Shown here: positions 55,155 to 63,142 of the stretch, one piece after another
Position numbering within the stretch: position 1 is the stretch's first letter
Layout: every line of letters begins with the position of its first letter
NCBI GenBank assembly: GCA_937923625.1
Contig: CALDTV010000016.1
Span: forward strand, 1 to 64,000
From: an uncultured Alphaproteobacteria bacterium
Lineage (GTDB): Bacteria > Pseudomonadota > Alphaproteobacteria > Micavibrionales > Micavibrionaceae
DNA length: 64,000 nucleotides
Reading direction: 5' to 3'
The notes under the pieces: generated by a model
What the model was told of the DNA's origin: nothing
Database searches by the model: none
Seen by the model: only the letters and a program-made list of their open reading frames with translations
Position numbers and translations under genes: made by a program

Positions 55155-55823
55155 TCAATGCCCTAACGCCTCTACAATGTGGATAAAACGATCGAAAACA
55201 TCGTTCGCACCAGCCTGTTTCAGCGTTTTTTGAGCTAATTTTGAATCGTGCGCCACACCTGTGAATCCCCACACTTCCATTCCTGCCGCTACGGCGGCTT
55301 TAACGCCCGTCACGCTATCTTCGATCACCAAGCATTTATCAGGTTTAGCGCCCATTTTCTCCGCCGCCATCAAGAATAAATCTGGCGCGGGTTTTGGTGT
55401 TGCCATGGCGCGTCCAGCAACAATTTTGTCTGCATCAAAATATTGTAACAAATCTAACGCAGTGAGTGATTCAATGACAATTTGCTTATTCGCATTAGAA
55501 CAAACAGTTAAGGGATAATGCAACGTCAGTTTCACCAATGTCTCCGCGACACCGTCAATCGGCAACATTAAAGACGATATTTTTTCCAACGCCAAATCAA
55601 CACAACGTTGCGAAGCACTATCAGGAATTGCCACCCCTTCTTTTTCAGAAACCATTTTGAAGAACTTATGATAATCAACACCAAGATAGTCATTCTCAAC
55701 CGATTTCATCGTGTGTGTCAGGTCACTATACTCATTCGCGACTTGCGCCATGATGCTGTGATTCATATCGTGGCTATTCACCAACGTACCGTCACAGTCA
55801 AAAATAATAAGATCATAAGACAT
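55155..55823 (-). CDS. HAD-superfamily phosphatase (phosphoglycolate-phosphatase-like)
   Basis: 222 residues from the ATG at 55823, which overlaps the end of the DUF3429 gene. The HAD motifs are LIIFDCDGTLVNS (motif I), VCSNANK (motif II), and KPAPDLFLMAAEKMG with VIEDSVTGVKAAVAAGMEV (III/IV). A helical cap follows motif I, so the substrate is a small phosphorylated metabolite such as phosphoglycolate or a sugar phosphate. It lies between fabG and acpP, an unusual place. Confidence 0.85.
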   Translation of the reverse strand: MSYDLIIFDCDGTLVNSHDMNHSIMAQVANEYSDLTHTMKSVENDYLGVDYHKFFKMVSEKEGVAIPDSASQRCVDLALEKISSLMLPIDGVAETLVKLTLHYPLTVCSNANKQIVIESLTALDLLQYFDADKIVAGRAMATPKPAPDLFLMAAEKMGAKPDKCLVIEDSVTGVKAAVAAGMEVWGFTGVAHDSKLAQKTLKQAGANDVFDRFIHIVEALGH

Positions 55824-56259
55824 AAGCACCGCCCGCTTGTATTAAAAGTAACACCATCACAATTGCCGTGATCTTCAACCGCAAGGTAATATATCCTTTA
55901 GGCCACAGATCATCTGCCGCGTAAATTTTATCCGCGCCATAAATAAGTGCAAATAAAAGAGCTAATAAACACAAGCAGAAGGTAACCATACCCGTATGAA
56001 CAAAAACAAAACTAAGCACCAAACAAAAAACAGTTGGCAGCATTGATATTATAAGCCGTCTATTATTTTGGCTTTGTATTGCCTGCGTCCAGTGAACGCC
56101 TGATAAAAAACTTAAAATCATGGCACTATAAAAAAATTGCGCTGTGGTGAAAGTGATAATATTTTCTTCACGCGGCAAGATCGGCAAAAACGTTCCAATG
56201 GCGAATAACGCAAAAGGCACAATGCCTAAATATCCTAAAATCTTAGGTAAAGAATGCAT
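55813..56259 (-). CDS. DUF3429 family membrane protein
   Basis: 148 residues with four to five membrane segments and the family pattern LPKILGYLGIVPFALFAIG...QFFYSAMILSFLSGVHW. Function unknown. It starts two bases after the fabG stop and overlaps the HAD gene, so it is in the fab transcript. Confidence 0.85.
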   Translation of the reverse strand: MHSLPKILGYLGIVPFALFAIGTFLPILPREENIITFTTAQFFYSAMILSFLSGVHWTQAIQSQNNRRLIISMLPTVFCLVLSFVFVHTGMVTFCLCLLALLFALIYGADKIYAADDLWPKGYITLRLKITAIVMVLLLIQAGGAYVL

Positions 56260-56261
56260 GT

Positions 56262-56999
56262 TTAAATCATCGCCATGCCGCCATTGACGTGGATTGTCGC
56301 GCCCGTCACATAGGCGGCTTCGTCACTGGCAAGATACGCAACTGCCGAGGCAATCTCTTCAGGGGTGCCCATCCGCGCCATCGGGATATTGGCGTTAATT
56401 TTTTCTTTTTGGCCATCGTCTAAGGCTTCGGTCATGGCCGTAGCGATGAAGCCAGGGGCGACACAATTAACGGTGATACCGCGCGAAGCGATTTCCATAC
56501 CCATCGCCTTTGTCCAGCCTGTCATCCCTGCCTTTGACGCCACGTAATTACACTGCCCTGGGTTACCTGTTGTTCCAACGACGGAAGATATGTTGATAAT
56601 GCGACCGTGACGGCGTTTCATCATGCCACGCTGCACCGCGCGGGCAAGTTGAAACGGCGCGGTTAAATTAACATCTAACACTTCTTGCCATTCATCATCC
56701 TTCATCCGCATGGAAAGATTGTCACGCGTCAGACCAGCGTTATTAACCAGAATATCAATCTGCCCCATCGCTTCATCGGCGTCTTTAATCAATGCGGCGA
56801 TACCATCCGCATTTGATAAGTCAGCAACAATCGCATGGGTATTTGATCCAAGTTCCGCTGCCAGTGCATCTAGTTTTTCCTTATTCCGCCCAGAAATAGC
56901 CACCGTTGCCCCCTGCGCGTGTAATGCCTTGGCAATTTCACCGCCAATACCGCCTGTCGCACCTGTGATGAGAGCTGTTTTTCCTGTTAAATCAAACAT
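56262..56999 (-). CDS. fabG: 3-oxoacyl-ACP reductase
   Basis: 245 residues, classic SDR: cofactor site ALITGATGGIGGEIA, NNAGLTRDN, and the catalytic SSVVGTTGNPGQCNYVASKAG (Ser, Tyr, Lys). The segment NYVASKAGMTGWTKAMGMEIASRGI is typical of FabG. It reduces 3-ketoacyl-ACP with NADPH. AAAGGA precedes the ATG. Confidence 0.95.
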   Translation of the reverse strand: MFDLTGKTALITGATGGIGGEIAKALHAQGATVAISGRNKEKLDALAAELGSNTHAIVADLSNADGIAALIKDADEAMGQIDILVNNAGLTRDNLSMRMKDDEWQEVLDVNLTAPFQLARAVQRGMMKRRHGRIINISSVVGTTGNPGQCNYVASKAGMTGWTKAMGMEIASRGITVNCVAPGFIATAMTEALDDGQKEKINANIPMARMGTPEEIASAVAYLASDEAAYVTGATIHVNGGMAMI

Positions 57000-57391
57000 G
57001 TGTCCTATTCCTTTGTCGTTATGCCGCCCTCTTCGCGTTTTTAATATTTAAGGGGCGGAGGGGCGCGTTTAAAGCTGAGCGAAGACTAAGCAAAACAGCC
57101 TAAAATGAAAAGCCTGATTTTTTCCAGATCACAACTTATTGATTTTATTAAACAAAACGCTTTCCTTCAGTTTGTTTGTTATTTTGAGGGGGGTGGGGGG
57201 GCTTCATGATTTTTTAAAAGTGATTTTTTGCGCATTGATAAAGATCAAAAGATCACGCCGCATATATTTTGATGGTGAAAAGATTTTACAAATAAAACCG
57301 ACCATTGCGATTTTTCCCACAAGGCGATGCTGCTTGATGCAGACAGTGAGGCAAGCATAACATTTCTGGCCTTAAAAAAGTATAAGAAAAT
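57000..57391. other. intergenic gap with G-rich tract, no gene found
   Basis: About 390 bases between fabG and the repeat-rich gene. The notable feature is the G-run G6-T-G7 at 57188-57201, prone to slippage or able to form a quadruplex on the plus strand. No credible frame or terminator was seen. Confidence 0.5.
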
Positions 57392-58924
57392 CTATCTGGG
57401 TTTTGGGGCGTCTATTTTTGCTTTGGGGAAGTTTGCGTTTAATGGTTTAACTTCAAACGTCATTGCCTCTACAACTTCCCTACGCGCACGCCTTAAAGTG
57501 CTTCTTATTTGATCGACTGAGTCAACGCCGAGCAAATCCCCTATTTGTCTATTCTTCCATGCAGGTTTCGAAAAATCACTTAGCACCAAAGATAAATAGT
57601 TTTTAGGTGCAAGTACCACAGCGGCAACACGTAAATGATATCGATCTGCCTCATCTACATTTAAGGCGTCTAAAGAAAATTGATCTTGAGATAACAAATC
57701 ACGTGCAAGAAAATCTGTCTCATCCATATGTTTACGATTATTAAAAATTGGATGTGTTAAAAATTCTGGATGTGTTTTTTCTAATGTTTTTTTGATTGCC
57801 CCTTTAGCACGCGTACCTGCGTCCCTAACGAATTTATTTGAAACACCAAAATCATCCATAATTTCTTCCACGGATTTTCTGGCTTCAGGCATATAAAGCC
57901 GCGCTAGTACATACGCCGATGTCATGGTTGCATTATCATTTTCAATTAAGGCGTCGTAGCACAACTTCACAACTGGAATGTCTAAAGGAATTAGGCTTTC
58001 ATCTATCAAGTCGATTCGCTTATTGGCGCGTATCACTAAATCAGACGCACGCGATAAATAAAGACTAAGTTGTTTTGCATCAGGCTCATGGGAGATAAAG
58101 TCAGCCATAGGATCTCGAATAGCGAAGGTCTCATCGCTATCATATTTGTTTGAAACACCGAGTAAAGATATCAACTCTTTTCTTGATAAGGCCTCATCAG
58201 GAGCAGCAAGATAACGATTGCAGAACCAAAAATGTTTATCCGCAGACAGTAACGTTGAAGAAATATAAAATAATTTTCTAATCTCGGGATTTTCTAAATC
58301 TATTTTTGTCCAATCCATTTTAGGCATTTTTCTAATAGGAACTGTTCTAGTTGCTTTGCGTTCTTTAACAATCCTATCAACCAATGGGTGTCCCACTAAC
58401 TCAGGATGGTGAATTGCGATTGCATCGCGCACAATTCTTTTTGCCGCTGCATAAACTTCATTTCGCCAAGTTGTGTGAGGGCGCTTTAATTGCCTTGCAA
58501 GTTGCGATCCTTTCTTTTTATCACGCGCAGCATATAGATCATGTGCGGCGAGACTGTATAATTGTTCATCCGTTAAATATCGTTCCGCTATATCAACAAT
58601 AATTGCTACAATGGGCAATTTATCGGCATGTGTTTTCTTAATATCAAAAAGTGGGCCATCATATTTCAATGCAAAACTATGTTTTCGCTTTGATCTGTAT
58701 TCTCTAAAAGGCATACCGAACACCTCACGAAAAGTGCGTTGGCATTTTGCAATTGCTTCTGGATATTGCGCGGCATCAACATCAAATTCAGCAAAAGATG
58801 GATCAAAGCCAGTTCCATTGAAATCGCTCATTAATAATCGAACAGAATTTATACCATATCCTGTCATGCCTGCCATTCTTGCGAAAAGCGGTCTGAGCTT
58901 CCTAACTGATGTGGATGTAACCAT
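57392..58924 (-). CDS. large protein with repeated helix-turn-helix-like segments, unknown
   Basis: 510 residues from the ATG at 58924; the TTG at 58933 lies in the promoter -10 region. No signal peptide or membrane segment. Four segments share the pattern L-x-[LF]-G-V-x...[VI]R..., each about 25-35 residues long: near 140-170 (ARQLKRPHTTWRNEVYAAAKRIVRD), 260-285 (ELISLLGVSNKYDSDETFAIRD), 370-395 (IMDDFGVSNKFVRDAGTRAK) and 470-495 (IGDLLGVDSVDQIRSTLRRAR). They look like helix-turn-helix units, so DNA binding is plausible. It splits the fabD-fabG pair. No family recognised. Confidence 0.6.
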   Translation of the reverse strand: MVTSTSVRKLRPLFARMAGMTGYGINSVRLLMSDFNGTGFDPSFAEFDVDAAQYPEAIAKCQRTFREVFGMPFREYRSKRKHSFALKYDGPLFDIKKTHADKLPIVAIIVDIAERYLTDEQLYSLAAHDLYAARDKKKGSQLARQLKRPHTTWRNEVYAAAKRIVRDAIAIHHPELVGHPLVDRIVKERKATRTVPIRKMPKMDWTKIDLENPEIRKLFYISSTLLSADKHFWFCNRYLAAPDEALSRKELISLLGVSNKYDSDETFAIRDPMADFISHEPDAKQLSLYLSRASDLVIRANKRIDLIDESLIPLDIPVVKLCYDALIENDNATMTSAYVLARLYMPEARKSVEEIMDDFGVSNKFVRDAGTRAKGAIKKTLEKTHPEFLTHPIFNNRKHMDETDFLARDLLSQDQFSLDALNVDEADRYHLRVAAVVLAPKNYLSLVLSDFSKPAWKNRQIGDLLGVDSVDQIRSTLRRARREVVEAMTFEVKPLNANFPKAKIDAPKPR

Positions 58925-58931
58925 ATCCCGC

Positions 58932-58960
58932 AATAAACATAATTCTATTCATTATGTCAA
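58932..58960 (-). promoter_or_regulatory. consensus -35 promoter, leaderless geometry
   Basis: TTGACA (58955-58960), 17 bases, TTTATT (58932-58937), then seven bases to the ATG at 58924. Confidence 0.6.
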
Positions 58961-58972
58961 TAAAATACGGTT

Positions 58973-59947
58973 TTAGCTCAATTTTTTAATTAATTCTTCT
59001 ACCTGCTCTGGCGTGCCGACGGACGTGCAAGCGATGTCTTTATTGATGCGCCGCGCTAGGCCAGAGAGGACTTTGCCTGCGCCAAGCTCGACCATTTCGG
59101 TGACGCCGTTCTCCCCCATCCACAAAACGGATTCGCGCCAGCGCACCATGCCCGTGATTTGATCCACCAATAAACGGCGGAGGTCATTCGGGTCACTCTG
59201 TCCTTGTGCGGTGACGTTGGCGACAACAGGCACAACAGGCGGGCGGAAAGTGGCATCCGCCAACGCATGCGCCATCTTCTGCGCCGCAGGTGCCATAAGA
59301 GCACAATGGAACGGAGCGCTCACGGGTAGAATAACCGCGCGTTTTGCGCCCGCTTCAGTGGCGAGGTCTACGGCAATTTGCACGGCGGCTTTGTGGCCAC
59401 TGACGACGACTTGACCAACGCTATTATCATTGGCGGCATCACAAACATTCTCTTCGCCCTGCTCTCCCCCTTGTTCACTGGCTTTTTGGCTGGCTTGGTT
59501 GGCAATATTTTGTACGTCGTCAAAATCTAATCCCAAAATCGCCGCCATGGAGCCAACACCAACAGGCACTGCTTTTTGCATGGCTTGCCCACGAATTTTC
59601 AACAAACGGGCCGTGTCCGCAATCTCCAGCGTTCCTGCCGCCGTAAGGGCTGAATACTCTCCCAATGAATGGCCTGCAACCATGGCGCAAGCATCGTCTA
59701 ACTTAATAGCGTTATCTTTTAAAACGTTCACCACCGCCATAGACACCGCCATCAAGGCTGGCTGTGTGTTTTCGGTTAGATTCAGCTCCGCGTCATCGCC
59801 TTCAAACATCAAGCCAGAAAGATTTTGCTCCAAAGCATCGTCTACTTCTTGAAATGTTTGTTTGGCAATGGGGAATGATTCGGACAAATCTTTGCCCATA
59901 CCAATAAATTGTGATCCCTGTCCGGGGAAAATAAAAGCGCGTGTCAT
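58973..59947 (-). CDS. fabD: malonyl-CoA:ACP transacylase
   Basis: 324 residues. GQGSQFIGMGKDL is at the start, the nucleophile Ser in VAGHSLGEYSALTAAG, and the His in SAPFHCALMAPA. An acidic Gly/Glu/Gln insert (ASEQGGEQGEENVCDAAND) is unusual but does not touch the active site. It loads malonyl onto AcpP for FabF. The nearest fab gene, fabG, is about 2 kb away. Confidence 0.95.
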   Translation of the reverse strand: MTRAFIFPGQGSQFIGMGKDLSESFPIAKQTFQEVDDALEQNLSGLMFEGDDAELNLTENTQPALMAVSMAVVNVLKDNAIKLDDACAMVAGHSLGEYSALTAAGTLEIADTARLLKIRGQAMQKAVPVGVGSMAAILGLDFDDVQNIANQASQKASEQGGEQGEENVCDAANDNSVGQVVVSGHKAAVQIAVDLATEAGAKRAVILPVSAPFHCALMAPAAQKMAHALADATFRPPVVPVVANVTAQGQSDPNDLRRLLVDQITGMVRWRESVLWMGENGVTEMVELGAGKVLSGLARRINKDIACTSVGTPEQVEELIKKLS

Positions 59948-60313
59948 AATATTTTTTCTGTTTTATGGCGCTAATACAGGCCAAAAAATCCCTACATTGT
60001 TAAAAATTACCGAAGAATGAAACGTAAATGCAATTAGGTCAAGAGCTTAGAGAAATAAGCAAAAAACGAAATAAAATGTTAAGAAAACATTAAAAAAGAG
60101 TAGATATATACGCATAACTGTGTATACTTATACGTATACTGACACTCCATAGAGTAAGCAAATAGTTTCAGGTTCAAACAGCAAGTATTTGTAATGTTGC
60201 AGCCAAAACTTTAGCTCTATTATTGGGAAAAATAAAAATAATACGTCAGATAATACTAGGGATAGAGGGCTCGTTACCAACTCATATAATAATAACAACA
60301 GGAGGTATTGATA
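59948..60313. other. intergenic stretch with palindromic element
   Basis: About 366 bases. It holds an 18-base imperfect palindrome GTATACTTATACGTATAC (60122-60139) that may be an operator, and AGGAGGT (60299-60305) that serves the next gene. A 21-codon frame at 60028-60093 resembles the first helix of an XRE protein but is too short to accept. Confidence 0.5.
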
Positions 60314-60634
60314 ATGAGCAAACAAGCTGTAAAGAAAACCGTCGTACGTAAAGTACTGGAGGATACAGGCTTTGCCTACACACTGACTTGTGAATCACAT
60401 GTAAACTCGGATTATGCCGATTACGCCAGTTCACAAGCCCTAAGCTCTTTCCAAAGAGCGTTAAGAGACCCAAATTTATCTTATGATGACCTTTGCGCGA
60501 TTTTGCGTAAAGCATCCAGCCGCGCCAGCTCTCGCCAATGTAAAACGCCTTGGTCGATGTTTATGGCAAACTACATTTCCAAGCATTGCAACGGCAACGT
60601 GCCAGCTAATGGCCGCAGCGAACAAGTACATTAA
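60314..60634 (+). CDS. hypothetical protein
   Basis: 106 residues. The ATG at 60314 has a perfect AGGAGGT nine bases upstream, among the best ribosome sites in the window, so it is well translated. The protein is basic, with Ser/Ala/Arg-rich helices (SSQALSSFQRALRDPNLSYDDLCAILRKASSRASSRQC) and two to three Cys. No family recognised. A clear terminator follows. Confidence 0.65.
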   Translation: MSKQAVKKTVVRKVLEDTGFAYTLTCESHVNSDYADYASSQALSSFQRALRDPNLSYDDLCAILRKASSRASSRQCKTPWSMFMANYISKHCNGNVPANGRSEQVH

Positions 60635-60680
60635 TTTTTATTTAGTATATTTTTTCATTTTAAAATTTCTCTCTCCTTTA

Positions 60681-60722
60681 AAATGCGTCTTAGGATTTAA
60701 CGATCTTAAGGCGTATTTTTTT
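60681..60722 (+). terminator. intrinsic terminator
   Basis: AATGCGTCTTAG pairs with CTTAAGGCGTATT (with G-T pairs), followed by seven T. Confidence 0.8.
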
Positions 60723-60862
60723 ATAAGAACCGCCTATCTTATAAAAATATTGATAGCGTAAATTTTCAAGTAAAATCAGGCTTATTGAGTAGTATCTTTT
60801 TTGATAAATTCTTCGTATTTAAGAACAGTTAGATTTTTCATTATGTTTTAAGAGAGGCAAGT

Positions 60863-61375
60863 ATGGGTGAAACTTTAGAAATGGAAATGGTGGGGTATCT
60901 ATTAAAGAGAAGAGAAAGAAGCGAAGTCCCTGCTGATGAAATAGTTATCTTTGAGACATTAAGTGCCATAAATGCCATATTAAAAGAACGCATCATGTTT
61001 TTCGAAACAAATAATTATAGAAGAAATGATGCCATATCACTTGTAGTTATCAGTGACACGGCATGGCAAAGCATAAGAATTCTATCTGATTTAAAAAATG
61101 ATGACTCAAAATGGTTTCTAGAAATATCTCCGAATGAAAATGATGATTTATTTGCAGACTATTTCCAATTACTCAAGGATATGAAATGGGTATTTTCTTT
61201 ACATAGCTATTTACGGCACCCCACAGCAACAAATAAGGGCTATCATCCGTATATTTTTAATGATCCTTGGCCAAAAGATAAGTCTAAAAAGCTTATAGAA
61301 ACGGCTAAAAGTATTCGTTCGATGGCTAATATTTATTTAAATTCAGTAAATACTGCTAGAGCTAGCAAGAACTGA
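60863..61375 (+). CDS. hypothetical protein
   Basis: 170 residues. AGAGAGG stands before the ATG. Mostly helical and acidic at the N-terminus (TLEMEMVGYLLKRRERSEVPADEI), with ISLVVISDTAWQSIRILSDLK in the middle. No membrane segment or recognised motif. It ends with TGA, like the Cfa-like gene, which supports the normal genetic code. Confidence 0.55.
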   Translation: MGETLEMEMVGYLLKRRERSEVPADEIVIFETLSAINAILKERIMFFETNNYRRNDAISLVVISDTAWQSIRILSDLKNDDSKWFLEISPNENDDLFADYFQLLKDMKWVFSLHSYLRHPTATNKGYHPYIFNDPWPKDKSKKLIETAKSIRSMANIYLNSVNTARASKN

Positions 61376-61431
61376 GGTCGTTCGTAAAAACAACCTTAGC
61401 CTTTAATTGTCGTAATAATTCCACATTCCCC

Positions 61432-61460
61432 TTGATTTATGCTGTTTTGCGCCCTATAAC
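61432..61460 (+). promoter_or_regulatory. rpsF-rpsR-rplI promoter
   Basis: TTGATT (61432-61437), 17 bases, TATAAC (61455-61460). The leader of about 65 bases can fold; whether it holds an S6:S18-binding element could not be decided by eye. Confidence 0.65.
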
Positions 61461-61532
61461 ACGGGCTACAAACTACCTCGCCCCTTAATGAAGGCCATGG
61501 GGGGCTAATATTTAACCCGAGAGGAGACTAAA

Positions 61533-61913
61533 ATGCCTTATTATGAAACCGTGTTTATCGCACGACAGGATTTGAGCACGGCTCAAGTTCAAGAACTAAC
61601 CGATAGCTATTCCAAAATTATCACCGATGCCGGTGGCAAAATTCACAAAGTTGAAAATTGGGGCTTACGCTCACTTGCTTACCGCATCAACAAAAACCGC
61701 CGCGGTCATTATGTATTGATCGAAAGCGAAACGGCTGCACCAGCGCTTCACGAAGTTGAACGTACCATGCGCCTGAACGAAGATATTCTTCGCTTTATGA
61801 GCATCCGTGAAGATGAGCTTTCAACTGGCCCATCCATCATCATGGATAAAACATCAAAAGACACTGGCGATTCACGCGGTGACAAAAAACCATATAAGAA
61901 GGAGGCTGCATAA
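61533..61913 (+). CDS. rpsF: 30S ribosomal protein S6
   Basis: 126 residues. [40 protein letters not shown] and [14 protein letters not shown] are the S6 blocks. It forms a dimer with S18 on the 30S platform. GAGAGGAG precedes the ATG, and its stop overlaps the rpsR start (TAATG). Confidence 0.97.
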   Translation: MPYYETVFIARQDLSTAQVQELTDSYSKIITDAGGKIHKVENWGLRSLAYRINKNRRGHYVLIESETAAPALHEVERTMRLNEDILRFMSIREDELSTGPSIIMDKTSKDTGDSRGDKKPYKKEAA

Positions 61914-62179
61914 TGTCTGCTGATATCCCAACAACTTCAAAACCATTCTTTCGCCGCAAAAAAAGCTGCCCATTCACGGGTGAAAAAGCGCAAACGATTG
62001 ATTGGAAAGATACAAAAACTTTAGGTCGCTTTGTTTCCGAACGCGGTAAAATGGTGCCAAGCCGTATTACTAATGTTTCACACAAGAAACAGCGTGAATT
62101 AGCAAAAGCAATCAAACGTGCCCGTTACATGGCGATGATGCCATATGTCAGCATTGAAGGCGAAAATAACGGACGTTAA
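61913..62179 (+). CDS. rpsR: 30S ribosomal protein S18
   Basis: 88 residues. [61 protein letters not shown] is the family block in pieces. It binds S6 and the 16S platform. Coupled to rpsF by a one-base overlap. Confidence 0.97.
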   Translation: MSADIPTTSKPFFRRKKSCPFTGEKAQTIDWKDTKTLGRFVSERGKMVPSRITNVSHKKQRELAKAIKRARYMAMMPYVSIEGENNGR

Positions 62180-62235
62180 GAAACCTCTTCGCGTTTACGC
62201 ATATGAGGGCTCTTTAATTAAAAAGGAATTATAAA

Positions 62236-63000
62236 ATGTCTACACAAGTTATCTTACTCGAACGTATCGAAAAACTGGGCGCGATGGGCGATGTTGTCGC
62301 CGTTAAGCCAGGATACGCGAGAAACTTTTTACTACCGCAAAAGAAAGCTTTGCGCGCAAGTGAAGCAAACATTGCTTATTTTGAAACACAAAAAGCAACA
62401 TTAGAAAAAGCCAACGAAGAAAAGAAAAAAGCAGCCGAAAAGCACGCAAAATCTTTGAATGGTTTAAAAGTGATCCTAGTCCGCCAAGCGGGCGAAGGCG
62501 GTCAACTTTATGGGTCAGTCACAGCACGTGATATTGCGGATGCCATCAACGAAGTGGCAGAAAACAAGATCGAGCGTAACATGGTCGACCTAAACCAAAA
62601 CTATAAAGAGATCGGTTTGTTCGACGTTATTGTGACGCTTCACCCAGAAGTGAAAATTAACGTCACAATTAACATTGCACGTACAGAAGACGAAGCCGCC
62701 ATCCAAGCAAAAACAGGTAAAGCCCTTATCGCTGATGAAAATGACGCTTCCGAAGCAGCAAATGATTATGCGGCAGAAGCATCAAAAGAAGCCTTAATGG
62801 AAGAAGGCGCACTTGAGGCAGAAAAAGACGCGAAAGCCGAAGCCGAAGCCAAAGCGGCGGAAGATGAAGCAAAAGCCGCGGCGAAAGCGGAAGCCAAAGC
62901 CGCTAAAGCCGTTGAAGAAGCCCCAGAAGATGCAGATGCTGTTGAAGCAAGCGCCTCTGACGAAGCTGACGCGCCAGCAGAAGACAAAAAAGACGCTTAG
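62236..63000 (+). CDS. rplI: 50S ribosomal protein L9 with long acidic tail
   Basis: 254 residues. The L9 N-terminus (VILLERIEKLGAMGDVVAVKPGYARNFLLPQ) and the central helix (KANEEKKKAAEKHAKSLNGL) and C-domain (VTARDIADAI, LHPEVKINVTINI) are normal. Beyond about residue 155 lies a ~95-residue tail rich in Ala, Glu, Lys and Asp, very low complexity. L9 binds the L1-stalk base and keeps the reading frame. GGAAT is the ribosome site. Confidence 0.95.
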   Translation: MSTQVILLERIEKLGAMGDVVAVKPGYARNFLLPQKKALRASEANIAYFETQKATLEKANEEKKKAAEKHAKSLNGLKVILVRQAGEGGQLYGSVTARDIADAINEVAENKIERNMVDLNQNYKEIGLFDVIVTLHPEVKINVTINIARTEDEAAIQAKTGKALIADENDASEAANDYAAEASKEALMEEGALEAEKDAKAEAEAKAAEDEAKAAAKAEAKAAKAVEEAPEDADAVEASASDEADAPAEDKKDA

Positions 63001-63063
63001 TATTTAGCCCTCAGGTGCTTAAACGCGCTAGGGCTTATAGACTGAATGCCTTATAAAAAATTT

Positions 63064-63097
63064 AAAACCCGCCCTGCTCAACCAGCGGCGGGTTTCT
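63064..63097 (+). terminator. intrinsic terminator after rplI
   Basis: AAACCCGCC pairs with GGCGGGTTT with an inner CTG/CAG, followed by CTTATT. Confidence 0.85.
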
Positions 63098-63108
63098 TAT
63101 TAAATAGA

Positions 63109-63137
63109 TTGATTTATTATGAAAATAATAATATAAC
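63109..63137 (+). promoter_or_regulatory. promoter of the terminal gene, leaderless geometry
   Basis: TTGATT (63109-63114), 17 bases, TATAAC (63132-63137), five bases before the ATG at 63143. Confidence 0.65.
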
Positions 63138-63142
63138 ATTTT

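Noticed and set aside
60028-60093. 21-codon XRE-like ORF
   Set aside because: Only one helix is present and there is no ribosome site.
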